The notes under the pieces: model-generated
Databases searched by the model: none
The model's input: only the letters and a program-made list of their open reading frames with translations
What the model was told of the DNA's origin: nothing
Source of the DNA: Scortum barcoo
Lineage: Eukaryota; Chordata; Actinopteri; Centrarchiformes; Terapontidae
Direction: 5' to 3'
NCBI GenBank assembly: GCA_023238725.1
Contig: CM041534.1
Location: 20,555,803-20,619,802, forward strand
Length of the DNA stretch: 64,000 nucleotides
Shown: positions 13,343-25,200 of the stretch, in pieces
Numbering within the stretch: position 1 is the stretch's first letter
Layout: the number at the start of each line of letters is the position of its first letter
Position numbers and translations under genes: made by a program

Positions 13343-13528
13343 CTATTTGTAGAGGTGCTGGAGACACAGGTCGAGGCATTCCCCCTCCACCTCGTCCTCA
13401 GTCACCAGGTCCGACAAGGGGCGCATCGGCACCGGGTCGCTCTCCTGCAGAGGCATCCTCATCTCCCGGACAAAGAGCTCCAGGAACCGTCGGAAGGTTT
13501 TCTCCTCTGCTGCAGAGCCGGCCATCAT
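13343..13528 (-). CDS. complete 61-aa ORF, unknown microprotein
   Basis: I do not recognise this protein. The minus-strand ORF begins with tandem Met codons (the second in good context, ATGGCC) and has an in-frame TGA two codons upstream, so the start is well bounded. It ends in TAG after 61 residues. Codons are strongly GC-ending, unlike the AT-rich neighbourhood. The peptide begins MMAGSAAEEKTFRRFLELFV, has an amphipathic basic N-terminal helix, a central Pro-rich hinge (DPVPMRPLSD) and an acidic region (TEDEVEGE) before a Cys-containing tail (CLDLCLQHLYK). I see no signal peptide or membrane segment. It sits in a CpG-rich block with three CRE-like motifs 320-400 bp upstream of the ATG. It could be a complete single-exon microprotein, or one exon of a longer gene with an alternative splice not visible here. 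Confidence 0.55.
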   Translation of the reverse strand: MMAGSAAEEKTFRRFLELFVREMRMPLQESDPVPMRPLSDLVTEDEVEGECLDLCLQHLYK

Positions 13529-13595
13529 TTCTCATTCCTGGACAGACAGAGACAGCACCGACCCGTCGGAACGCGCAACTTGCCAGCCGGGCTGG

Positions 13596-13645
13596 AGGAA
13601 GGAGCAGGAGGAGGAGGAGGAGGAGGAGGAGAGGAGGAGGAGAGG
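13596..13645. repeat. (GGA)n purine-rich repeat
   Basis: GGA/GAGGA repeats in the putative 5' untranslated region of the minus-strand ORF. On the transcript strand this is a CCT-type pyrimidine tract. Confidence 0.9.
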
Positions 13646-13845
13646 AGCCGGACTTGGTCGGACCGAGAGCGCCGCTGCAGGCTGCGCGGAGCCGGAGGAT
13701 GGAGGAGAGGTGGGGGGCGGGGGTCAGGCTGTGCTGGTCTGTGGAGCCGGTCTCGCTGTCAGACGCCGGACTGACTGAGCCCCCATTCAGAGCCGAGCGG
13801 GAGCGCGCCTCGCCTTATCGGGGATTTCGGGCGATCAGAGGGCGG

Positions 13846-13925
13846 TGACGTCAGAGGCGGCGTCGTGCCCGCGCACGCTCCGCCGATGACGTCCGACAGC
13901 CTCGTGTGTGCGAAGGAGTGACGTG
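13846..13925 (-). promoter_or_regulatory. cluster of three CRE-like sites
   Basis: There is a perfect palindromic TGACGTCA at 13,846-13,853, a TGACGTCC at 13,887-13,894 and a TGACGTG at 13,919-13,925, all within 80 bp. TGACGTCA is the established CREB/ATF binding element. The position, upstream of the minus-strand ORF, fits its promoter. Binding is inferred, not shown. Confidence 0.5.
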
Positions 13926-14138
13926 TTAGTGTTTTATATGTTCAATCAATATTTAATCAGTCAACTTAAGAACATTTATTTTAGTCTATACAACAAAAAA
14001 TAACTTTATTTAAACAACTCTCATGTGAAGTGAAGCTTCTGTAAAGGATGTACAAAAACATTTATTTTGATTTTGTTCATTTGTGAAGGATTTCTGGTAA
14101 AAAACAGAGCTAATTTTATTACTGAAAACATTGCTGAA

Positions 14139-14505
14139 AGTTTTACTTTACTTTGTAAATCTCTATTGTTGTTTTCTTGGACAATGATACACAGAAAAAC
14201 ACAATGATTAATATTATTATAATGGCCAAATGTCATACTTTACAGCTATGAAAACACATTTATTGCTTTTAGCCAATAGTTCAAACATTACTTCTTAATA
14301 GTTAATGGCAGTTTTAATGATGTTTAACAACTTTATATGAAACAAAAATATTCATTAAAGCTTTACTTTATTCTGAAAGGATGTATTGTTTGGTCTCTTG
14401 GACAATGATACACAGAAAAACACGTATATACATGATTAATCTTATTGTTATGATGGACAAATTCATAAATGCACTTTTACAGGTATGAGATCTTCATTTA
14501 TTGCT
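14139..14505. repeat. direct duplication, period 221 bp
   Basis: A 28-bp stretch beginning TCTTGGACAATGATACACAG is identical at 14,175-14,202 and 14,396-14,423. Flanking sequence on both sides (for example CATTTATTGCTTTTA) is similar but diverged. Confidence 0.7.
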
Positions 14506-16069
14506 TTTAATGGAGACTTAAATTGAACAATCTGAAAAACAAAAGACAGTTAAAACTATCACAGCATATTAAAAGTATTTATATAGATTTTTATATAGGT
14601 CTTTATCCTCAAAGTTTAAAAGATAATATATTTTAACTGGTAAAAATGAAAAATTCAGGCATCTGCTGTGTACTGAATCTGAGTTATTCTAATCACAATT
14701 CATTTTAAGATATCTACAAAGCAGTATTTGTATATGTGAAGCACTTTTATCACCTAAAAGACTGATTTACATAAAGATATTTGCAATGCATTTATGATCA
14801 GTCAAATCTTAAATTTAAAATATCTCTAATTACATTTTGACTTGTAAGAATGAAGCATGAAGAAAAGCTGTAAGGTGGATCTCATCTACAGGGGAATCTA
14901 GAGTTTAATAGTTCCCATCCAAACAGTGAATTCCAGTTAAACCCATTTAAATCATGACAAGTCAAAACTTAATCTTCATATCTTTAAAGGTTTCTTAGCT
15001 ATCTGTCTGAATACCTCAAGTTGAGATATAACAAGTCAAAATTCAACGCATAGAACTGGAGTTTTAGCTTCCTGCTATATTCTGTATTTTAACAAATGAG
15101 TCTCCTTCATTATAGCTGGGGGGTTGATATATATAGCAAGTGATCATGTGACAGGTCTCAAAGGCTTTTAGCTGCAGCATCAGAACTCCTGAATAACTGA
15201 TGAGGAGCACGATGCCTCCAAACGTCTCATCAAGTGAATGCACAAGTAGACGTAGTGCAGCAGTCTGCTGTATTTTTAATTATTTTCTCCATTTGTCTGG
15301 TCACACATGTCTGGAAATATATTTAGACGTTCCCTCTAACACATATATATCTGTTTACTCTTTTAAATTCCTCCTCCATGCTAAATGTGTTCTGCTCACT
15401 TCATCTCAACTGTGCACAATGAGGTTTCTACAAATGCTGAAACAATAAATCAAGCAATTGACTGATAGAAGATTATTTGACTGCTATTTTATCATTTAAT
15501 CATTACATTCATGGTAAATTCAGGAACAAAAATGCAACCAATTATTTGGTTTCAGCTTCCAAAATGTAAGTACTTTCTGCTTTTATCTGTTTATATCTCT
15601 GTAAACTTAATATCTTCCGGTTTTAGACATTTTAATAATTAATCAAAAAAATAACCCACAGATTAAAGTAATTGTTAGTTGCAGCTAATCGTAAAAGACA
15701 TGTAGACACAAGGGCTGCAACTGTTGGTCGATTAATCAATTAGTTGTTAACTATTAAATGAATCACCAAATATTTGACAATCGATTGATTGTTTTGAATA
15801 ATTTTATGTGAAAAAGTGTCCAAATTTTCAGATTTCAGCTTCTCAAATGTGAATATTTTCTGGTTTCTTTCATCCTCTGTGACAGTAAATCTTTGGGTTC
15901 TGGACCAAACAAAGACATATTAGGACATCACCTTGGGCTTTGGGAAACCGTGATCAATATTTTTTTCTATTTTCTGACAACTAATCAATAAACTGAGAAA
16001 CGAATCAACAGATTAATCTATACTGAAAATAACCGGTAGATGTAGCCTTTGTATGAGCAGTATGTATAA

Positions 16070-16130
16070 GATAAGATAAACCTTTAATCATCCCAGGGGA
16101 AGTCGTTCACAGTTGTTGCAGTAGGAGGTA
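16070..16130. repeat. retroelement-tail-like dispersed repeat fragment
   Basis: AAGATAAGATAAACCTTTAA followed by TCATCCCAGGGGAAGT resembles the TTTATTGATCCC...GGGAAATT tail widespread in teleost genomes. Related wording occurs at about 29,510-29,560 and 31,585-31,610. Confidence 0.4.
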
Positions 16131-17212
16131 GGAAGGAGTGCAAATTGAATATCTAAATAACAGATGTGCAAAATACACAAAATCAATAATATATTGATTG
16201 CCAAAAATATAATACTTTCAGAGTTTCATGTAGAAATGTTTGTACAATATTTCAAGCGCCAGTAGGTGTGTTTGGTTAATTCAAAATGTTCAGTGATTAA
16301 GTTCATGATATTTCACATTATGTTCCATAAGTCAGTGATGAAGATTTAAACACACAGAGCTGAAAACACATCATATCTCTGCTCTCAATCTCTCGCCATG
16401 AGGTAGATGATTTGTATGAGTTTGATTGTGACAGGAAGAGGGAATTTCCTGTGGTGAAAACAAGAAACCACATTTGCACGACATGGAGAGGATTGTAACG
16501 CTGAGACAGCCGGTTACAAAAACAGAGAAGCAGGAGAGATGTTGTGTCCAGAAGTTAATCTTTGAATGTCATTTCAAGAAACACAACATGTCAGACACAA
16601 ATTATTATTCATGCTGGGTGTTGTATGAATCTTATACTATGTCTGGAAATTAAATGTAACTTTTTAACAACAGTCTGTCAGGTGTTTGTGCCCAGAACAG
16701 ATCCTGTTACTGTATTATATGTGTTTGTTCTCCAAGATGAACTTGAATCTTTTGAGGTGACTTTGTCCCGATTCTTTCAGCTGTTGTTCTTGTCTAACCT
16801 GGTTTTTCTTCTGCAGGCCAAAAGTAAACCAAACTGTGCATTACTTCAAGGACTGTTTGTTCCAGTGTACAGAGACACAAAGTGATCAAAGATAAATTAA
16901 TAAACAAGACAAGACAAAGAATTCAGACAAATAAATATACAGATAAAACATGTAATATGACCATGAAACTGTTAAATATTCGCACACAACTGGTTCCACC
17001 CTGTTCGTCTTTTTTAGACGCATCAAGACTTAAAATAAAAATCAATTTCTGGAAAAAAAATAGTTACTGGTTTGTTTCACTATTTTGTTCTTTTAGTATA
17101 TATTTGGTTGGGATTTTTTTTTGTCTTATTTGCTCAATTAATTTGGACCATTTTGTGTTTCCCTATCAAGAGGCTCAGTGAAGTTTTTAATGGTAGTTTA
17201 TCTAAATAATTT

Positions 17213-18490
17213 GTGTTTCTAAAAGCAACCAAACTACTAACAAACAAGACTGCAGCAGAATAAGACAACAATGGACGAGTAAAAATTAGGAAAGAGAGAA
17301 AACGTGGAAATCAATATCAAGCTGTTGGAAAGAAGATTGGAGGGAAATAATCAAACTGTGGCAAACGTATTTATTATGATTGTGAGACAAAAGGAAGACA
17401 CTTACAAAAAAGTACAAGGTAAAGTAGGAAGAGTAAGAAATGGTGGATCCAGCAGAAAATAACAAGTAATCACGAGAAGAATAAGAATTGGCCACAGAAA
17501 CTACATTAACATTTTTCATCATTTATAGACAAACATGTGACTGGTCATTATAACTGGAGAAAAGGAGGCTGTACGTCATGATAACATGCAGAAAGTTTGA
17601 GGAGGAAAGAAGGGACATTATCACAAGACTGTAGAGGCAATAGGAAACTCTTCCTCTTTCATACTTGGGTTTCTAAAACCAACCAAACTACTTTCAAACA
17701 AGACTGTATCTTCATATAATAACAGTGGACGAGCAAACTGAGTAAAAAAAGAGAAAATATGGAAATCTGTATTAAGCTGCTGAAAAGAAGTTTAGAGGAC
17801 AATAATCAAACAGTTGAAATAGTATTTATTTGGATAGTGACACAAAATAAAGACATGTACATAAAGTACAAAGTAAAGTAGGAGGAGTTAGAAATAGTGG
17901 ATCCAACAGACATGAATAAATAATCATGAGATGAACAAGAATTTGTCACAGCAACTTTTATAAGCAAACATGTAGCTCATCGTTGATATATAATATATGT
18001 GGAAAAAAGATTACATGCACAAAGTCTGCAGCGGAAAGATGATTATAGGAGGAGGTCAAGAATAAAGATGTGAGAAAGCCTGCAGCACAATAAGACAACA
18101 GTGGATGAGCAAAGCAGAGAGAAAATGTGGAAATCAGATTCAAGCTGTTGAAAAGCGAAATAATCAGTGAAAATAGTATTTAATAGGTTAGTGAGACGAG
18201 AATAACACTTTTTATCATTTCTAAGCAAACATAATATATAATATAACATAATAAAGGAATCTGAATCTGAATCTGAAACATGCAGCTGGAGATTGTAATT
18301 GTAGAAAATGAGACAATATGTCATAATTAATTTCAGAGAGTTTGAAGAGAAAAGAAGGGAAGTGATTACAAGACTGCAGAGACTATATAGGAAGAGGTGA
18401 AGATTAAAGTGTAAAAGGCAGAAAAGGCATATTTGTGTTTCGTAAAGCAACAAGACTGCAGCACAATAAAACAACAATAAACACGCACCG
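17213..18490. repeat. diverged tandem array, about 3.2 units of 370-450 bp
   Basis: Head-to-tail units start near 17,213, 17,667, 18,061 and 18,433. Each unit opens with wording like ACAAGACTGCAGCACAATAA and GACAACAGTGGATGAGCAAA. It continues with a GAGAAAA...TGGAAATC block, CAAGCTGTTGAAAAG, GTATTTAT/AAT and AAGCAAACATGTAG, and ends with AGAGTTTGAAGAG/AAAGAAGGGA blocks. Order is kept in each unit, with substitutions and indels. The fourth unit is only a stub and stops at the smg8 upstream region. I see no coding potential. Confidence 0.65.
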
Positions 18491-19290
18491 CCGGCAGGGG
18501 GCAGTGATGTGACTAAAAGGAAGCAAAATGCTTAAAAACACAGAAGAAGACGTTGGGCGGAACTGTAGAGCCAATAACGTTGCATCTACTCGGACCAGCG
18601 GACCCGGAAGTGTGTGCGTCCGTGTTTTGCCTCCCCCCTTCTTTGGTTTCCAGCATGAAGGAGCTGAGCATGGCTCTCCCGGTGAGTCTGGGCTCTCTGC
18701 TGCAGGCGGAGCCGCAGGAGGACGCGGCGCACCGGGACGACGGCCTCTGCGTGGTGGGCATCTTCGGGAAGAGCGGCACGCAGCCCGGCCCGCCCAAAGA
18801 GTCGCTGGTCAACACGCTGGCGGACAAACACATCTTCTCGCTGTTCGACGAGCCGGAGGACGGCGGCTCCCCGGACAGCCACATCCAGGCTTTCTACCAC
18901 CAGGAGAGCCGCGTCCTGTACCTGCTGCTGTCCTCCGTGTCCGACAGCCCGCAGCTGCTGCGCGCCTGCCGGGCTCTGAGCGCCGGCTGCGGGCACTCCG
19001 AGGCGCACGACTTCTGGAAAGGTCTGGACCGGCAGCACTGCCTCCACCTGCTCTACCTGTTCTCCGTGTGCCACGTCCTGCTGCTCGTACACCCGAACCA
19101 GACCTTCGACGTCACCTACGACCGGCTCTTCCGCGCCCTGGACGCGCTGCGGCAGAAGGCGCTGCCGGTGATCCGCGCCGCCATCAAGGACTGTCCGGTG
19201 TCCAAAGAGTGGAAGCTGAACTGCAGGCCCTGCCCGCCCCGCCTGCTCTTCGTCTTCCAGATCAATGGCACCCTCAAGGTCTTTATGAAA
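18480..19290. promoter_or_regulatory. CpG island at smg8 start
   Basis: The GC content rises sharply at 18,480 and falls again just after exon 1 at 19,279. The island covers the presumed promoter, 5' untranslated region and first coding exon. No TATA box is evident, consistent with a housekeeping promoter. Confidence 0.7.
18491..18504 (+). promoter_or_regulatory. CTCF-like motif upstream of smg8
   Basis: CCGGCAGGGGGCAG fits the established vertebrate CTCF core (CC-x-S-Y-AG-R-K-GGC-R). It sits at the junction between the tandem array and the CpG-rich smg8 start. Occupancy is inferred. Confidence 0.35.
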
Positions 19291-22200
19291 CCTCTTTATT
19301 TATCACAAACAGGCGGATTATAAAGCTTAAAGCAAAACAGGAGAGAGACTCAAATCTGCTTCACTCACTGAACTTTAAGAGGTCCAAGTGCTTTATCTGT
19401 GCACAAGAAGTACACTGTTTTTATATAAATACCCAAATAATCAAGAGATTGTATAATAGTCTGATAGATCAAATAATAAAGATAGATGGTCTTTGTCTTG
19501 TTACAGCAGCAGCACAACCAACAGTACAATAAGGATATTAAATTAAAAAGCACCATTGCAGGTGTGTAGAATATCAAAAAGGAGTAAAAAAAAAGTAATA
19601 TGAAAATCAAAGGGCGTAATTGCAGACCTTGAGAATTAATCATTGAAAATAAAAGGAAAGAAAAGTAACAGTAAGTAAAAACAGGTGTGCACATTGGCAG
19701 TGAATAATATCTATAATATATGTATGATATCAACAGTATGTACAGATGATAAGTGTGTTCATCTGTCACACAGGGGTGCACTGTTGTGAAGTGAAATGGT
19801 AAAAGGTAGGAATGATTTCTTAAAAACGTTCTTTATGACAGCCGAGCTGAATGAATAAGTCTGTTTTTCGCGCGTCGTGGAGCAGGTGTGAGGGATTGTC
19901 TATGATGGAGAGCAGTTTGTTCATTGACCTCCCGCTTCTTGCTGAATTAAAGGTCTCCAGGGTATATATGTAAAATAAATGCAGTGATAGGCAGGTAATG
20001 TTGGAGATGTGTATGTAATGAGAACCTGTAAGATGGGAACGTAGGCAAGGTTGATTCGTTTATTTTCAAGTGTCATGCTACAAACAGCAGCATAATGAGG
20101 GTGAAAGAACAGACAGCACATCATCAACATCACATATGTGAGACAGGTTCAAACAAGGTCTTGCTCCACAATTATAGAGACACAACCTGGATACAAACTG
20201 TAACTTTATGTTGAGCAAATGACTTCTAGATGTGAGAAAACCATATTAACACTACACAGAATCTAAATTTGGTTGCAAGATATTGAACACCAGTGAAGAT
20301 ATTTAATTTTTGAAAATTAAAGATTCTTTGATTAAGTAAAATGTAATTTATTTATTATTTCTTATTCAGCATCAGCTATTTACATTAATACATGTTACAG
20401 TGTGTCTTGATTTTTCAGTATAAATTTCATCCCCGTCCGGTAAAAAATAAGAGACTGAATACACACACAGAGAAAGGCAAAAATGATAAAACTTAAATTC
20501 ATAACTAAAAAAATATTTGGAGTGGAGCTGTCTCCCTTGAATTCAGTAGATGTTTTCACATTACCTTTTTCAAGGAAATTCAGGACGTAACCTGGGAAAA
20601 GTTCTGAATTCTGGCTGAACTGGCCTAGACTGCTTTCACTCCGATGTTGGTGCCCTGTTCTTTGTTGGCTGTTATTTGTTCATGTGCTGCTGCTATGAAG
20701 TGTCAATCCATCTATCTTAACTGTCTGAAAGAAAGTAAACAAGCATATTTATCTAAATAAAATAAATATAGAACCATTCCGTCAAGTCACCACGGTTGAA
20801 GATATTATCACATAAATTGCTGTTTTTGAGCCACACAAAAGTCAAGGGAGCTATTAAAACTCAGGAGTTTTATATGGTGATAGATGACTCTTCTTTCCTT
20901 TTGTTCTTCTGAAGGTCTCTGCGAGCGGCTCAGAGTCTGGAGGAAACCCCGACAAACCCAAAAAGCACTCACCCAGGAGGCGGCTGCAGCACGCCCTGGA
21001 GGACCAGATTTATCGCATCTTCCGTAAAAGTCGAGTTCTAACCAACCAGAGCAGCAACTGCTTGTTCACCGTGCCGGCCAACCAAGCCTTCGTGTACGTG
21101 ATTCCAGCCATGGAGGAGGACCCTGTGGCCGCTTTGCTCGGTCAGCTGCGGTCAAACTGCATCCTGTGTGAACCGGAGTCCACCCCGTCGGTGTCCGGCC
21201 CGAGGAGATATCAGCAGATGAGACGTTCGGCTCGGCAGTCCGGCTTCGACTCGGGCAGCATGTCGATGGGTGGTCAGCTGGTGGACTGCAGCTTGAAGGA
21301 GTTCCTTTGGCAGCACGTGGAGCTGGTGCTGACCAAGAAAGGCTTTGATGACAGCGTCGGCCGCAACCCGCAGCCTTCGCACTTTGAGCTGCCAACCTTC
21401 TCCAAGTGGGTTCAGGTCGCCTCTAAACTCCACCAAGTCCTAATCAACAACACAGAAGAAGACATTGCAGAGCTGGCCACCAAAGTGCAAGGCCAGCTGA
21501 AGGTTTTGGAGGGTTTTCTCGATGCCGACACAAAGTTCTCGGAAAACAGGTGTCAGAAAGCTCTGCCGCTGGCTCACAGTGCGTACCAGTCCAACCTTCC
21601 TCATAACTACACCACGACAGTGCACAAAAACCAGCTGGCTCAGGCTCTACGGGTGTACAGCCAGCATGCCCGAGGTGTGGCGTTCCAGCGTTACGCTCTG
21701 CAGCTTCACGAGGACTGCTACAAGTTCTGGAGCAACGGCCACCAGCTGTGTGAGGAGCGAAGCCTGACGGACCAGCACTGCGTCCACAAGTTCCACCTGC
21801 TGCCTCAGCCAGGTGAACACTTTGATGTTTATTCATTCTTGGAGGGTAACTGAGAGTGCAACACTGCAGGAATGTATAAATGTATATGCATGTTTCTGTA
21901 TGGATATATTTGTAGATATTTAAAAGGAGTCAGGATGAAACTAATAACACTGACGCATGAAATCTGACATTTCTGTAGGAGAGAAGCCAGACTTGGATCG
22001 CAACCCACCCATCATGAACCACAACAGCAGGGGGCGCTCCACCAGCTCCTGTAACTGTGGCAGGAAACAGTCTCCCCGAGAGGATCCATTTGATGTCCAG
22101 GCTGCCAATTATGACTTCTACCAGGTCAGGATTCACAAACATCCACAAATATAATCTGAATCACCCCACTAAGTCTGCAGTTATTTTTTGTCCCACAAAT

Positions 22201-25200
22201 TTTTTTTTTGTTGTTGGACTTCATTGAGTAAATTATTCTCATACGTAATACTTTGCTAATGCAAAAATCCTTTAAATCCAATTTTGCCATGAAAGAAATA
22301 ACGTTCATTGATTTGTAACAGGATAGAAAATAACCACCAGCAAAATTCTTGGAAATTATAAAAGTGGTTGGTAAATATCAGACACAAAATAATAATTTAC
22401 TATTGAGAGACTGGTGAATTTGAACATTCGTCTGTCAGTGAATGGTGCCCCGTGAACAAAAGGCAAGAATCCAACACAAAACTGCAAGTTAAGGGCAATA
22501 AGGTTTTGGTTTATTTATTTAAAAGGGCATTAAACCAGCATTGTTGCTGGTTGTGTGCAGAAGCTTTTGAGAGCTTTTTTTGCAGCTAAAAGCGACTATG
22601 AGAGCAGGGAGAGTGATCTAAAACAGTAAAGTTGAGGCTGGACAGATAAATAGTGAGTTTGAACTCATTATAAACCTCTTTAAAGTAAAGAGGAGCTGAC
22701 GGTTCAGGTGGTAATTCTCTCACATTGTAAAAATACAAAATATTGATTATAACCACTTTAAATAAAATGTGAAACACGTCTTTGTTGCACATGCTCTCTA
22801 ATGGCGCCGCTCCTGAATAGATGCTGGAGGAGAAATGCTGTGGGAAGCTGGAGAGGATCGAGTTTCCGGTGTTCCAGCCCAGCACCCCCGACCCAGCTCC
22901 GGCCAGCAACCAAGCTCAGAGACTCCAGAGCGAGGCCTCGGCGTCCGGTGAGGCGGAGAGGCTGAAAGAGCCGAGCACTGCGCAGAGCCACACGCCCGGA
23001 GACACGAGCCTCAGTCTGGCTCTGAGTCTGGGCCAGTCCACGGACAGCCTAGGGCCCTACGGGGAGGGAGATGGGAACGAAACCCAGGTCCAGCAAAAGA
23101 GGCCGAGCCTCGTAGACCGCCAGCCCTCCACGGTGGAATACCTCCCAGGTATGATGCACTCTGGCTGCCCCAAAGGTCTGCTGCCCAAGTTCTCCAGCTG
23201 GTCACTGGTCAAACTGGGCCCGGCCAAGGCTTACAACTGCCACACCGGCCTGGAGCAGCCGGGCTTTCTACCCGGCTCCTCCTTCCTCCTGCCGTGGGAC
23301 TTGGTGATTCGCTCTCGTTCAGAAGAGGACGCAGGACTGACGGAGGCTTTGGACAGCAGTACCTCCTCGTGGCCGGCCCCCAACAAGAGCCTGGTAGGAA
23401 AGCGAGGGAGCACCGGAGGGCTGGGGAGGAGTCGCAGGAGGGATGACATGGCTCGGATCTTTGTTGGGTTCGAGTACGAAGACAGCAGAGGGAGGCGCTT
23501 CATCAGCTGCGGGCCCGATAAGATAGTGAAGGTTCTGGGGCCGGGAGGCGCCAAAGATCCCGCCACCAGGGTGCTGAACACTGACATGCCTCTGTACATC
23601 CCCTCCCCATCCCAAGGCCGCGGCCTCAAGCCTCACTACGCCCAGCTGGCTCGCCTTTACATTGTGGTGCCTGACGCCCCGCTGGAGGTGACGCTCAACC
23701 CCCAGGTAAACTGCGACTCCACGTCATCTGCTGTCACCTCTTTGTCCAGGAATATGCAAACCAAGCACCTATAGTGTCAAGTATTGTCTGTATATGTGCT
23801 TTATTTATTTATAAAAACACATATAGAAATAGGTAAGTTTACATCATTAAATATATCAGTTTTGCAAGTTAAATAGTAACATTTAACAAAGACGTGTCTC
23901 TGATTTCAGCATATCTGCAGCCACTCAGTATGGCTTCCTCAAAAAGGACCTCCTAACATGGCCTAAATGTAATATTTAAGTCTTAAATAGTTTCTCTTGC
24001 CACCCACAGATAGAAATGTTGAAAAAAAAATGTTATAAAATCTGTGGTATCATTATCTTGTAATGGGCAAGTTTCAATTTAATCAAATCAAAGTGAACTA
24101 AATTAATTTTTGTTGGTTGATTTATCCATCCATTAAATGGGTCCAGTTGGCTTTAATTAAATTAATTATATCATGAAGGAATTATTGTTACATCCTGCTG
24201 CAAAGTGCTGAAGACAGGTCATACAAAAAGTTCATAAATTTAACAGTAATTTGATGTGCTGTCAGAAGCTCGGGGGAACTGTTTTTACACTTATTTTGCT
24301 TCCATCTTAAGTGCTGCTTGTTTGTTGGACACAGTGATGATTATATCTACAGACCATCACATTATCTGGAGGCTGAAGACACTTTGGAGGCTCAGTTGTT
24401 TACTGTAGCGGGCCAAAACTTATTTAGGTGTTAAAGTAGCTCAATTTATGTTTGATCTAATAAATGAATCCTCTTCTTTATTCCTCAAACATCTTAACTA
24501 ACCCAGGTTAGTATAGTTATCACAGTTTGATATCTGCAGATAGAGAAATTGATTTCTTTTCTGATTTTCTCTTAATAAAATAATTTGCTTTGTAAGAACA
24601 TAATAATTATTAATACAACCATAATATGTCATACCTTATTCTTTTATTTATACTAAACAAACTGCAACCACACAGTGTTAGAATATTAATTATATTGTCA
24701 CAGTTATGCAGTGGTGGAGTATTCAGATGCTTTTCTTTTGTAAAAGTACCAGTCTAAAAGCGTAAGGTTACTCCATTACAAGAAAAAAAAAGTTCTTCTA
24801 AAGTGAAGTATCGATGCATCAGTGTGTCAGTAACATTTAACTGGAGGTGGAGGTGGAGTTCAACGTATTTATGTACAGTTTTGTAGTTTAGTCCTGTGGA
24901 TCATTACCCACAGGTCACAAGATACATATGAGAAAAAATGTCTTATATAAAAATGTATAAAGATATCGTTATGTCATGATAAATGTCTAATTAAATCCAC
25001 TTTGAATTCATAGAAAAAGATTATCCTTATAACTCTTGAACTTGCCTGAGAATCAAGTTTTTAAGTTTTCTCTGGTATCAAAGTAATCCAGCAATTATGC
25101 AAATGTAAACAAATATTTCAAATTTGCCTTAGTTATATATTTAGTTTTAATCATAAAGTATAAATGAGTGTATGTTTAACAAAGCTCACAGTACTGTGTT

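Larger units (their letters stand above)
13350..13930. promoter_or_regulatory. CpG-rich promoter-like block
   Basis: This is a GC- and CpG-rich stretch inside AT-rich DNA, covering the 61-codon ORF and its upstream region. Such islands usually mark transcription start regions in vertebrates. The GGA repeat and the CRE-like cluster lie inside it. Confidence 0.6.
13930..17212. other. AT-rich intergenic stretch
   Basis: I see no gene. It contains a diverged direct duplication at 14,139-14,505 and, near 16,070-16,120, a fragment of a dispersed repeat ending in the wording AGATAAACCTTTAATCATCC. Open frames are short and AT-biased. Confidence 0.6.

Noticed and set aside
17213..18490. CRISPR-like array
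   Set aside because: The units are about 400 bp, diverged, and lack the short repeat and spacer pattern; the genome is vertebrate.
18586..19092. 168-codon minus-strand frame over smg8 exon 1
   Set aside because: Antisense shadow of a GC-rich coding exon; the Val/Gln/Arg composition is typical of such shadows.
18528..19532. 334-codon open frame overlapping smg8 exon 1 on the plus strand
   Set aside because: It is an out-of-frame shadow in a GC-rich exon. The peptide is Arg/Pro/Ala-rich, and the SMG8 frame aligns clearly with vertebrate homologues.
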